Both the position numbers and the translations under genes were made by a program. Below, piece by piece: positions 38,312 through 47,412 of a DNA stretch of 64,000 nucleotides. The first letter of the stretch is position 1. Each line of letters starts with the position of its first letter. This DNA is from DASRAA01 sp963814165 (GTDB taxonomy: Bacteria > Acidobacteriota > Terriglobia > Terriglobales > Acidobacteriaceae): the NCBI GenBank assembly GCA_963814165.1, contig CAWFBW010000014.1, positions 90,726 to 154,725 on the forward strand, written 5' to 3'. The notes beneath the pieces are model-generated. The model saw nothing but the letters and a program-made list of their open reading frames with translations. It searched no databases and had not been told where the DNA came from.

Positions 38312-40326
38312 ATGGCGATTCGCGAAGATGTTCTGGCGAGCCCGCCGGGCTTCGATGTCGAAGCAAGCTGTTGCTCGACGGTTTGCCTTTTGCGCCCGGC
38401 GACGTGACGGCGGGCAGCGAAGACGAGCTGCAAGCCGTGGTCGTGGGCAACTCCGCCGCCTGCGACCTTCCGATCACCATCCGCGAATCACGCTTCCTGA
38501 GAAATATCGCCCGCCGCAGTTCCAGTGGCGAAGCTCCCCGCAAGACCTACCTCGAATTGCAGGAATTTCTGAACGACTCGAGCAGGCTGTGGGAGAACAG
38601 TTGGGTCCGCTTTCCCGAGCGCAAGCTGAGTCCGCATGGCGCTGAATACCTTTCTTGCCGATGAAGATCGGTGAGCGCGGCCAGCTGAAGCGCCGTCGCG
38701 CTGACTCGGTTAGATACACATTTGAACAAGGCGGGGAGACTTGGCTGCGGGTTCCCATCAGCTACGCGCTGAAGCTGGCACTGGCCGACTGTGCCGGGCA
38801 CGCAGCCGCACATGCCGGAGAAGATGCAGGCTGGAGGCGAAGCGGCTGCTGCGGCACTTTTCCAACGACAACACCTCGCCGGAGACGACCTCGTTTCACA
38901 TCGTCGGCGCCGACAGAGCAGGCGCTCCATCGGCGAGCAGGTGGCGCGCGAGTCGGCGCGGCGTTTCCTGTTCACTTCGCTGCTGATGTCGTGGGCGAAC
39001 CAGCGCTTCGGGCTGCTGGAGAACGGGCAGCGGGCGCTGGTGTATCACGCGCCGCATCCGCCGGTGCGGCAGACCGAGCTGTCGTCGTGCATCTCGGATT
39101 CGTTCTACCGCGAGCTGTTCATGAGCCCGTGCCTGTCGGGATGGGAAGACGGCGAGGCGAAGGCCGACTACATGCATCTGTGCCACCAGGTGCTGAGCCG
39201 CAGCCAGTTGAACTCGGTGGCCAAGCTGCGCGAAGCGGGCATCATCGCGAACAACCTGATCGTGCTGCCCAGCCTGTCGAACGTGAGCCTGGCCAACAAC
39301 GGCATTCACGTCACGCATGGGCAGCCGGGCGCTGACCCGCGCGCTTGCGAACGCATGCGGCGAAGCCGAGGCGCAGCGCGAAGAGAAGCGGCTCGGCGAT
39401 CTGGCCATCAAGATATTCGAGCACTTCCTGGCGCTGTTCGTGGGGACTTATTCGGCGGCGCCGTACCGTATCGATTTCGCGGAGTTTCATCCCGAGAGGC
39501 TGCTGTCGTTTCTGCCGCATGAACTGGACTTCACCCATCTGCGGCTGATGTGGCGCGAATGGCGAGAGAAGGCGCAGATGCGCGTCTTGGGCCGGCGCGC
39601 TGACGCCGTATGGCCCGCAGCGGACTCGACAACTTCGTCGCGCCAGGCTATTCCGACTGCGCGGCGATTTGGTTCCCGACTACCGGCTGATCAATTATCC
39701 GGTGGCGTGGCTGGCGACCGAGCAGGCGTCGGCGCTGGATGGCACGCCGGGAAACGTGGCGCGACTGGCGTCGGAGCTGGACGAGCTGGGCATCGTCGAT
39801 CGAGCGGATGTCGTTCTACATGCCGCTGCGTCTGCGCGAGTTCGGAAGCATGGGTTTCTCTGGATTCGAGGCGCGCTATTACAGCCTGTTTCCCAGCTAT
39901 CATGGCGACATGGCGCCGGCGGTCGATCTGCAGCAACTGTTGCTGATGGTGGCGTACCAACTGGCGCTCGAAGGAAGCGGTCAGGCGAACGACATTCCCG
40001 ACGATCCGACCTCGGAGAGCGAACGGCGGCAGCCATTCTTTTTCGCGGCGGCGGGGCTGCCGGCGTTCTACGTCCACAAGCAGTCGCGCAACGAGATGCT
40101 GGGGCAGATACTGCGCCATTGTAAGAGGACGCGTTCGAGCTGGCGGCATCCCGATTACTTGCGTGTCTCCGATTCGCGACTACCGCGAGGCGCTGTTGGC
40201 ATGGCTGGAACAGAATGCGCGGGAGCAGCGATCGCAGCGGCGCAGGCTGAGTCGAACATCATCGAGTTGCGGTTCCGTCTGCTGACCGAGCCTGCAGGCC
40301 AGGCAGCGCACCGTGAGCGCGCGTGA
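38312..40326 (+). CDS. Large protein of unknown function, first gene of a lipid-enzyme operon
   Basis: Reconstructed soluble protein of about 670 residues, not recognised. Start ATG 38312 (MAIREDVLASPPGFDVEA). Landmarks: LLLDGLPFAPGDVTAGSEDE, CDLPITIRESRFLRNIA, RRFLFTSLLMSWANQRFGLL, SSCISDSFYRELFMSPCLSG, LIVLPSLSNVSLANNGIHVT, DFAEFHPERLLSFLPHELDF and YYSLFPSYHGDMAPAVDLQQ. The many conserved-looking His, Asp, Arg and Asn residues suggest an enzyme. Frameshifts near 38370, 38650, 38830, 38925, 39330, 39610, 39800 and 40170. Its stop overlaps the next start (TGATG), and phosphatidylserine decarboxylase and Lgt-like genes follow, so a role in membrane-lipid or lipoprotein modification is inferred from context only. 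Confidence 0.55.
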
Positions 40327-40650
40327 TGGAGAGCCGGCGGCGGCGATCCCATGAGGCTCGCGCCCGCGAGTTCAACCGGTTGGCCGAACAGCATTACCGC
40401 GAAACGAGCGGCGGGTCGCAATCTGCGCGAGGCGTTTGAGCACTTGCGCGAGGATGCGCGCGCACTGGCAAAGTGCGGGCACCCGGACCTGGCAGTCGAT
40501 GGTGCGCTACGGCGTACGGGTGCAGGACCCGGTGCGCTTTCTCGACAGCATCGGAGAGCGACTGGTGAGCGATGAATTGACGCCAGCAGGAGGTGGCCAC
40601 CGTGCTGAACTCCTGCTGTTGATGAGCGCATTGGAGGAAGAGCGAAACGC
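40326..40650 (+). CDS. Small hypothetical protein in the lipid operon
   Basis: About 100-108 residues. ATG 40326 overlaps the upstream stop in TGATG. MESRRRRSHEARAREFNRLA is a basic helix, then after a frameshift near 40405 AGRNLREAFEHLREDARALA, after another near 40500 VRYGVRVQDPVRFLDSIGER and then LVSDELTPA. Exact end uncertain: a TGA near 40623 or a run-in to the next start at 40655. Mostly helical, no known domain. Presence between the large protein and the decarboxylase suggests a subunit or regulator of one of them. Confidence 0.45.
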
Positions 40651-40654
40651 AGCA

Positions 40655-41687
40655 ATGCCGAGCATAAGCAAGATCAGACACCAATATATCGAACGCGCCA
40701 CCGGAGCGGTGGCGGAGGAGCGGCTGATGGCCAACCGCATCATCCAGACACTGTATTCGCCGAAACTGGAGAACGCGCCGCTGCTGGCGAAGCTGGCGTC
40801 GAGCCGCAAAGTGTCGGAGGTGCTCGGCTATCTGAACTATGACAACGCTGCTGTCGTCGCGCCTGTCGGGGATGCAGCGATTTCTGCGCAACTGCGGCAT
40901 CGATGCGAGCGAATTGGTGGACGAGCCGGCTAGCTCGATACGCCGCGCAAGGTCTTCGAACGCAAGATCAAGTACTGGCAATGTCGTCCGCTTGCCCGCA
41001 GCGGAACGGTGCGTGGTTTGTCCCGCCGATTCGCGGGTCATGGTCGGCTCGCATGAGCAACACGTCGGGCCTGTTCATCAAGGGCAAGTTCTTCGAGTTC
41101 CCCGAACTGCTGGGCGGCAAGGGCTCGCGCTGGACGAAGCCGCTTCGAGCGATGGCGACTTCGCGGTGTTTCGCCTGACGCCGGAGAAATATCACTACAC
41201 CCAGTCCCCGGTGGCGGGCGAAGTGGCGGACTTCTACAACGTAACGGCCGCTATCACTCCTGCAATCCGAACGCAGCGGTGCGACTGCTGACGCCGTACT
41301 CGAAGAACCGGCGAGTGGTGACCATCCTTGACACCGACTGCGCGGGCGGCGAGCAGTCGGCTACGTGGCCATGATCGAAGTAGTGGCGTTGATGGTGGGG
41401 CAGATCGAGCAGCGCTACAGCGAGGCGAATACGACGATCCGCGGGAGCTGGAGAAGGGAATGTTGCTGCGGACGGGAGCGCCCAAGGCACTGTTCCGTCC
41501 GGGGAGCAGCACGGTGGTGTCTGCTGTTCCAGCCGGGCCGCGTGCGCTTTGCGGCAAGACCTTTTGCGCAACCAGCGACAAGCCCGGCGTGCGCAGCCGC
41601 TACTCATGGGTTTCGGGCAGCCGGTGGTGGAAACCGACGTAAAGGTGCGCTCGCTGTTGGCGCGCGCCGGTGGAGGTGAAACCATGA
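40655..41687 (+). CDS. psd: Phosphatidylserine decarboxylase proenzyme
   Basis: Membrane-associated pyruvoyl enzyme making phosphatidylethanolamine from phosphatidylserine, about 344 residues. ATG 40655 begins the group-typical MPSISKIRHQYIERATGAV. Then KVFERKIKYWQCRPL, Asp in CPADSRVMVGS, SGLFIKGKFFEFPELLGG, FRLTPEKYHYTQSPVAGEV, VTILDTD and the self-cleavage region RPGSSTVVLLFQPGRVRF (Ser becomes pyruvoyl). In YHYTQSP the position of the catalytic His of E. coli Psd (YHRVHMP) is Gln. Frameshifts near 40870, 40965, 41025, 41135, 41255, 41355, 41435 and 41665. Stop overlaps the next gene as ATGA. Confidence 0.8.
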
Positions 41688-42779
41688 TCGACGTGATCTT
41701 CGTCGACCGTCCTCGCAGGCGTTTGCTGGTTGTGCTGGCTTGGGGCATCAAAACGCTTCCCGCCGAACGCTGGCAGATGATTGCTGCGGTTCCGCTGACA
41801 AAGAACGGCAACGGCGAGTGGCGCGGATTGAACCTGACGTACTACGGGTTCTTCAGCGCGACGGCCAGCACGTTCGGCGTCGCGCTGATGATTGTGCTGT
41901 TGTCGTCACTGGGCACGCCGCTGGCGGCGGCCTTCGCGCTGGTCGCGATCATGATGGCGATTTGCGTGCCGGCATCGAAGGTGCTGGCGTGGGTGATCGA
42001 GGGCAAGCGCAATACGTTCACGATTGCGGGCGCGGCGTTTCTGGCGGCGATCATGTCTGCCGCCCGGGCTGTGGCTGGCACAGTGCGCGCTGGCACGCTG
42101 GTTCGACGTGAAATTCGTGCGCTGCCGATGCTGGCGGCGACTGCCATCGCCTACGCGCTGTCGGAGGCGATCGGCCGCATGGCATGCCTGAGCTTCGGAT
42201 GCTGCTACGGTAAGCCGTTGCGCGAGGCAAGTCCGCGACTGGCGCGGCTGTTCGAGCGCCATCACCTGGTGTTTCACGGCGACACGAAGAAAGCCGCGTA
42301 CGCTTCGGGCCTTGCGGAGGAACCGCTGGTGCCGGTGCAGGCGATTACGTCGGTCGTGTTCACGATCTCGGGATTGGTGGGCTTGCATTGCTTCCTTGCG
42401 GGAGACTGGCGGGCGGCAGCCATCGTGCCGGCGGTGGCAACGTGGGGCTGGCGTGCGTTTCGGAGTTGCTGCGCGCCGACCATCGCGGCCACTCGCGCAT
42501 TTCGGTGTACCAGTGGATGGCGCTGATCGCCATGGCCTATCTCTCGTGATGCTCAGTCTCATGCCGAGCGATGGTGCGGCCCCCAACCTGGCCGCCGGAT
42601 TGATGCAGGTGACGTCGGTGGGTGTGGTCGTTCTGCTGCAAGTCCTCTGGGTGGGACTGTTCCTGTTCTACGGCCGCAGCCGCGTGACGGGGTCGGTGGT
42701 GTCGTTCCACGTGTTACGGAAAACGTGTAATCCAGCGGACCGTTCGGCGTGTCGTGACGGGCCGCGTATGCGAAAATAA
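41684..42779 (+). CDS. Lgt-like (prolipoprotein diacylglyceryl transferase family) membrane protein
   Basis: Polytopic inner-membrane protein of about 365 residues with seven or more helices. ATG 41684 overlaps the decarboxylase stop (ATGA). Conserved region ALSEAIGRMACLSFGCCYGK resembles the GRIGCFxxGCCYG segment of Lgt-family homologues that transfer diacylglycerol from phosphatidylglycerol. Other segments: GLNLTYYGFFSATASTFGVA, AAAFALVAIMMAICVPASKV and VSVVLLQVLWVGLFLFYG-like last helix. Frameshifts near 42080, 42450 and 42545. Whether it is a true Lgt is doubtful: the canonical HGGL/RxGNFxNxE signature is not seen, so a related lipid transferase is more likely. Confidence 0.65.
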
Positions 42780-42785
42780 TCCGCT

Positions 42786-44435
42786 ATGTCTATTGATCCT
42801 CGCGCTGGTAAGCCCGCTACTCCCGACATGCTGGTGGATGTTCCCAAGCTGATCGCTGCTTACTACGACCAGAAGCCTGATGTTGCCGTGCCGACGCAGA
42901 GAGTGGCGTTCGGTACATCGGGGCACCGGGGGTCGTCGTTTGACACTACTTTCAATGAGAACCACATTCTGGCGACGTCGCAGGCCATCTGCGAATACCG
43001 CAAGGCCGAAGGCACCAGCGGTCCGCTGTTCCTCGCGAAAGACACACACGCGCTGAGCGAGCCTGCATTCAAGAGCGCATGGAAGTGCTGCTCGCCAACG
43101 GCGTCGAAGTGATGGTTGACACCGTGCTGGGTTACACGCCGACTCCGGCGCTGTCGCACGCGGTGCTGACCTACAACCGCGGGCGGAAGGAAAAGCTGTC
43201 GGATGGGATCGTCATCACGCCGTCGCACAATCCGCCGAACGATGGAGGCTTCAAGTACAACCCGACCAACGGCGGTCCGGCGGACACCACGGCGACGAAG
43301 TGGATTCAGGACCGCGCCAACGCGATCCTCGGCGACGGCATGAAGGAAGTGCAGCGGACGAGCTACGAGTCGGCGCTGAATTCGGCGAACACGCATCGTT
43401 ATGACTTTCTGTCGGAGTACGTCAACGACCTGGGATCGATCATCGACTTCGATCCGATTCGCGAGGCCAAGCCGAAGTTGGGAGCGGACCCACTGGGCGG
43501 CGCGTCGGTGGCATACTGGCCGCGCATCGCCGAGAAATACGGCCTGAACATGGACGTGGTGGACACCACCGTCGATCCGACGTTCAGCTTCATGCACGTG
43601 GATTGGGACGGTAAGATCCGCATGGATTGCTCGTCGCCGTATGCGATGGCTGGATTGATTGCGCTGCGCGACAAATACCAGGTCGCGTTTGCCAACGATA
43701 CCGACGCCGACCGTCACGGCGTCGTGGCGAGCACGGGACTGCTGAATCCGAACCACTATCTGGCGGTGGCGATAAATTATCTGTTCCGCAACCGGCCCGG
43801 TTGGAGCGCCAACGCCGGCGTGGGCAAGACGCTGGTCAGCAGCAGCATGATTGACTTCGTCGCCAAGAGCCTGGGACGCAAGCTGGTGGAGGTTCCCGTA
43901 GGCTTCAAGTGGTTTGTGGACGGGCTGATCGACGGTTCACTGGGCTTCGGCGGCGAAGAGAGCGCGGGAGCATCGTTCCTGCGGCGTGACGGTACGGTAT
44001 GGACCACGGACAAAGACGGACTGATTATGGGGCTGCTGGCGGCCGAAATGCTGTCGCGTACCGGGAAAGATCCGGGGCAGCTTTATGGTGAATTGACGGC
44101 GCAGTTTGGCGATCCGGTGTACGAGCGCATCGATGCGCCTGCCGATCCGGCGCAGAAGGCGATACTGGCGAAGCTGTCTCCGAGCGACGTGAATGAGACG
44201 CAACTCGCAGGCGACAAGATTGAGGCGATGCTGACGAGGGCTCCGGGAAACGACGCGCCTATCGGTGGATTGAAAGTTGTGACGAGTCGCGGGCTGGTTC
44301 GCGGCGCGGCCCTCGGGCACGGAAGACGTGTACAAGATCTACGCTGAGAGCTTCGCGGGCAGGGAACACCTTGACCGTCTGCAGAGTGAGGCGCAGGAAT
44401 TGATTTCGCGTGTATTCAAAGCCGCAGGCGCATGA
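42786..44435 (+). CDS. pgm: Phosphoglucomutase, alpha-D-glucose-specific
   Basis: Interconverts glucose-1- and glucose-6-phosphate, about 549 residues, the usual length for the 546-aa Pgm group. ATG 42786. N-terminal VAFGTSGHRGSSFDTTFNE, active-site phosphoserine loop GIVITPSHNPPNDGGFKYN, metal loop FANDTDADRHGVVAST, sugar-binding GFGGEESAGASFLRRDGTVW and C-terminal phosphate loop ARPSGTEDVYKIYAESFAG. Frameshifts near 43070 and 44305; the final stop is TGA 44433-44435. It feeds glucose-1-phosphate to GlgC (27907) for glycogen. Confidence 0.93.
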
Positions 44436-44667
44436 GAGGAGGATACGGGCAGCCTAATCTCTCGAGTTGGAGACACTCGGTGCTGCAACTGTAGCCTCCA
44501 CAAAATCCCCGTCCTCTGGTTGAAGCCTCGGCTGGTCCGTTGCCGCGGCTGAGCCAAGCATACCCTCACCACCTTCGAGTGCAATACAAATTCGGTTGCA
44601 GTCTTGCGAAGGCGTCTGTGAAGATGCGACCATCGCGGAGGAGCCTGGAGAGCCCTCTATTTTCCGC

Positions 44668-45990
44668 ATGAGAATTTGGGACCCACCTCTAATTCGCTTG
44701 ACCATCGCCAGCGTGATTGCTGGCGTATTGATCGGCGTGGTTGGCGGGGCATTTCGCTGGTGCCTCGCGCAAGCGGAACTGTGGCGCGATCACATGGTCG
44801 CTTGGTCGCACGGCAATCCGTGGATCGGATGGATTGTGCCGCTCGTGGTGGCGATGGTGGCGGTCGGGATTGCGCGGCTGCTCGTCGTGTTGCTGGCTCC
44901 AGGCGCAGCGGGTAGCGGCATTCACCGGGTCGAAGCCATCATGGCCGGCCAGATTGAGCCGGGAAACAACATGGTGCTTCCGGTGAAATTCGTCGGCGGG
45001 CTGCTGTCGTTGGGATCGGGAATGGCCCTGGGCCGGGAGGGCCCCACGGTGCAGATGGGCGCGACGATTGGCGGCATGGTGGCGCCGCTGCTCGTCAAGG
45101 ACAAGGCCGATCAGAAAGTCGTGCTGGCCGCAGGTTCCGGAGCGGGACTGGCCGTCGCATTCAACGCTCCTATCGGCGGGTCGGTGTTTGTGTTTGAGGA
45201 ACTGACCAGCAGCTTTACTCCTCTCCTTTTGCTGGCGACGCTGAGCGCAGCCACGTTTGCCGTGGCCGTCATGCGCTGGATGATCGGCAACCAATATGTG
45301 TTCTTCGTGCTGCCCGGTGCGACGCCTCTCGGCGCGAGTCACTGGTTTTTTCTGCTGTTGGGTGGATTGCTGGGCGCTACCGGGGCGGCATACAACCGTT
45401 TGACACTGTGGCTGCTCGACCTGTCAGAGAAGTTCTCGCGATATCCAGCCGTTTTGCGGGCGGCTGCCATTGGCGGCGTGGTTGGACTGGTGGCTTTCTT
45501 CGCGCCGGCGGTGGTCGGCGGCGGCGATACGCTGACGCAGTCGATCCTCTCGGGACAAGTTCCGCTGCATTCGCTCAGCATCGTTTTCCTGGCGCGCTTC
45601 CTGCTGGGGCCGTGGTCGTATGCCGCGGAAACTCCGGGCGGCATGTTTGCGCCCTTACTTCTCATTGGAACCGCCTTCGGCGCGCTTTACGGCGGGATTG
45701 TGCACCACTTCCTTCCCAATGTGACGGTATCAGTTGTGGATTTCGCAATCGTAGGCATGGTGGCGCTGTTTGCGGCCAGTGTGCGCGCTCCGCTGACGGG
45801 CATCGTGCTCGCGGTCGAAATGACGGGCCGGGGTGACCTCACCCTCGGGATGCTGGGTGCTGCGCTGGGAGCGATGTTAGTCGCGATGCTGTTGAAATCT
45901 CCCCCGATTTACGAGAGCCTGCGGCTACGAATGTTGAGCCAAGAGCTCAATCAGAAAGCGGTCGCTCAGGCAGTTACGGAATCCGCATGA
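44668..45990 (+). CDS. CLC-family H+/Cl- antiporter
   Basis: Intact 440-residue membrane protein, 16-18 helices. ATG 44668 (MRIWDPPLIRLTIASVIAGV); an upstream in-frame start at 44596 adds 24 non-family residues. Selectivity-filter motifs are GSGIHRVE (usually GSGIP), GREGPTVQMGATIG with the gating Glu, and PGGMFAPLLLIGTAFG. The internal proton Glu (position 203 in E. coli ClcA) is present in VFVFEELTSS, which suggests a proton-coupled antiporter and not a channel. Role: acid or chloride homeostasis. No frameshift. Confidence 0.88.
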   Translation: MRIWDPPLIRLTIASVIAGVLIGVVGGAFRWCLAQAELWRDHMVAWSHGNPWIGWIVPLVVAMVAVGIARLLVVLLAPGAAGSGIHRVEAIMAGQIEPGNNMVLPVKFVGGLLSLGSGMALGREGPTVQMGATIGGMVAPLLVKDKADQKVVLAAGSGAGLAVAFNAPIGGSVFVFEELTSSFTPLLLLATLSAATFAVAVMRWMIGNQYVFFVLPGATPLGASHWFFLLLGGLLGATGAAYNRLTLWLLDLSEKFSRYPAVLRAAAIGGVVGLVAFFAPAVVGGGDTLTQSILSGQVPLHSLSIVFLARFLLGPWSYAAETPGGMFAPLLLIGTAFGALYGGIVHHFLPNVTVSVVDFAIVGMVALFAASVRAPLTGIVLAVEMTGRGDLTLGMLGAALGAMLVAMLLKSPPIYESLRLRMLSQELNQKAVAQAVTESA

Positions 45991-46079
45991 TGGCCTCGCT
46001 CCTACATGGCGATTGCAAAATTCATCATCTTTAGTGAATTTCTTACCGGTCGTTTCGTGGAATATCGCGGGACGATCCG

Positions 46080-46560
46080 GCGACTGAATGCACTGTTTAG
46101 GGTGCAAAGTACCCCCCCTCCCCCCTCCCTGCAGATTCCTTGTTTTCAACAATATGCAAGGATTTCCTTGCTAAATTCCTGCATCTAAAGGAGTTAGGAG
46201 TCAAAATCCTGATAAATAAGGAGTTAGGAGGTCGCTTTGGCCGGGCGGAGTAGCGTTTGGGAGGGGAATCGGCAAGAAGGCGGCAGCAATCAGGACCTAT
46301 CACAGGGCAAAGCTCACATTTCCACTGGACGAGGGACGTGTCGGGTTGCCAACTCGTCGGAAGACAACTCTCCCTTGTCCTAGCCGAAGCGAGTGTAGGG
46401 TAGGGCGAGTGTCGGGTGATAGGACGCAGGTCACGAACGGCTGTGACAAGGAAAATGATGGTGGATTCGCAGTAGTGCAGGCGAAAATCCCTACTCAAGG
46501 CCGCTGCGCGTCCTTGAGTGGGCCACCGGCCCGCGAAGAAAAATCCCTACTCTAGGTCGC
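46080..46560. repeat. Repeat-bearing intergenic region
   Basis: Between the CLC gene and the papain-like gene. Two copies of AAGGAGTTAGGAG (46188-46200, 46218-46230) and two of AAAATCCCTACTC (46484-46496, 46540-46552). ACTCAAGG (46493-46500) pairs with CCTTGAGT (46512-46519). A C-rich run (46111-46130) precedes the first pair. The pattern looks like a dispersed acidobacterial intergenic element. No gene here is convincing. Confidence 0.5.
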
Positions 46561-46578
46561 CCTCCATTGCCTACTAGC

Positions 46579-47328
46579 CTACACCTTAGTGGGTGGGATC
46601 GGAAGATCCCAGTTGACAGTTTGCGCGACACTCAAGGCGGCAGGAGCGATCAGAGGAAGTTTTGTAGGATCCGTGGAGTCAAAGGTAGCCGGCTCATAAC
46701 TGTTGGGTGGCCATGGAAAGTATGGTAGCAGTCCCATATGCATGTAAGTGTCAGCAATTAGCTGCGCGCAGAAATAGGTACCGGGCATTTCCATTTTCAG
46801 AAGAGCGCCGATGGCATAGCTGACACCCAGCCCGGTTCCAAGGTCAATCGGAAGGGGCAGCGTGCCAGGAAATTCCTTTTCCAAGAAAGCAGTGATGAAC
46901 GGGGGCGGGGCAATGGACGGGAACGGAGTACCGTCGACCATCTTGATGAAAAGGTCAAGCGAAGCAGCACCGTCTGAGCTAATACTATTGGCCGCCAATT
47001 GGCGCAGAGTAAACGATTTGGTGCCCATGTCAGACATGTAATAGGCCAGCAGTTGGTCCAGATTCGCAACCCGGCATCCGGTGTGCGACTGGCCCTGCAG
47101 GGGACTGCCGGGGTAGGGATCGGGAAATGTCTGGCCTTCGCCCGGAGCGTCCCAGAACCAGAGATTGGTTCCATTTCTGAGCACCATGCCAACATGGGAG
47201 TAAGGCTGACCGGCCTCCATGAACTCGATCATAAAGTCGAGGGGAGCCGAACCACCGAAGGTAAGCAAGTCTCCAGTGTTCAAACTATTGCGGATCGCTG
47301 AGTAGTTGACGGGAGGGATTACCGGCAT
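46579..47328 (-). CDS. Permuted papain-fold protein (YiiX/NlpC-like)
   Basis: Intact 249-residue protein. The permuted NlpC/P60 arrangement is visible: LNTGDLLTFGGSAPLDFMIE, then the catalytic His in QPYSHVGMVLRNGTNLWFWD, and the catalytic Cys far downstream in MPGTYFCAQLIADTYMHMG. This His-first, Cys-last order defines YiiX/YaeF-type enzymes, which hydrolyse amide or ester links in lipids or peptides. No signal peptide is evident. A Pro-rich C-terminus follows. Substrate unknown. Confidence 0.72.
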   Translation of the reverse strand: MPVIPPVNYSAIRNSLNTGDLLTFGGSAPLDFMIEFMEAGQPYSHVGMVLRNGTNLWFWDAPGEGQTFPDPYPGSPLQGQSHTGCRVANLDQLLAYYMSDMGTKSFTLRQLAANSISSDGAASLDLFIKMVDGTPFPSIAPPPFITAFLEKEFPGTLPLPIDLGTGLGVSYAIGALLKMEMPGTYFCAQLIADTYMHMGLLPYFPWPPNSYEPATFDSTDPTKLPLIAPAALSVAQTVNWDLPIPPTKV

Positions 47329-47412
47329 AGTTAGCCTCTTTCTTGAACCGAAGGCCTAGTATGGTACTACAGTGGGCTATACTTCGCGCATAAATAAATG
47401 TAAATAGTAGAT

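Noticed and set aside
38312..40326. Assigning the large protein as a known ligase or transferase
   Set aside because: No diagnostic motif survives scrutiny after frame correction, so it is left as unknown.
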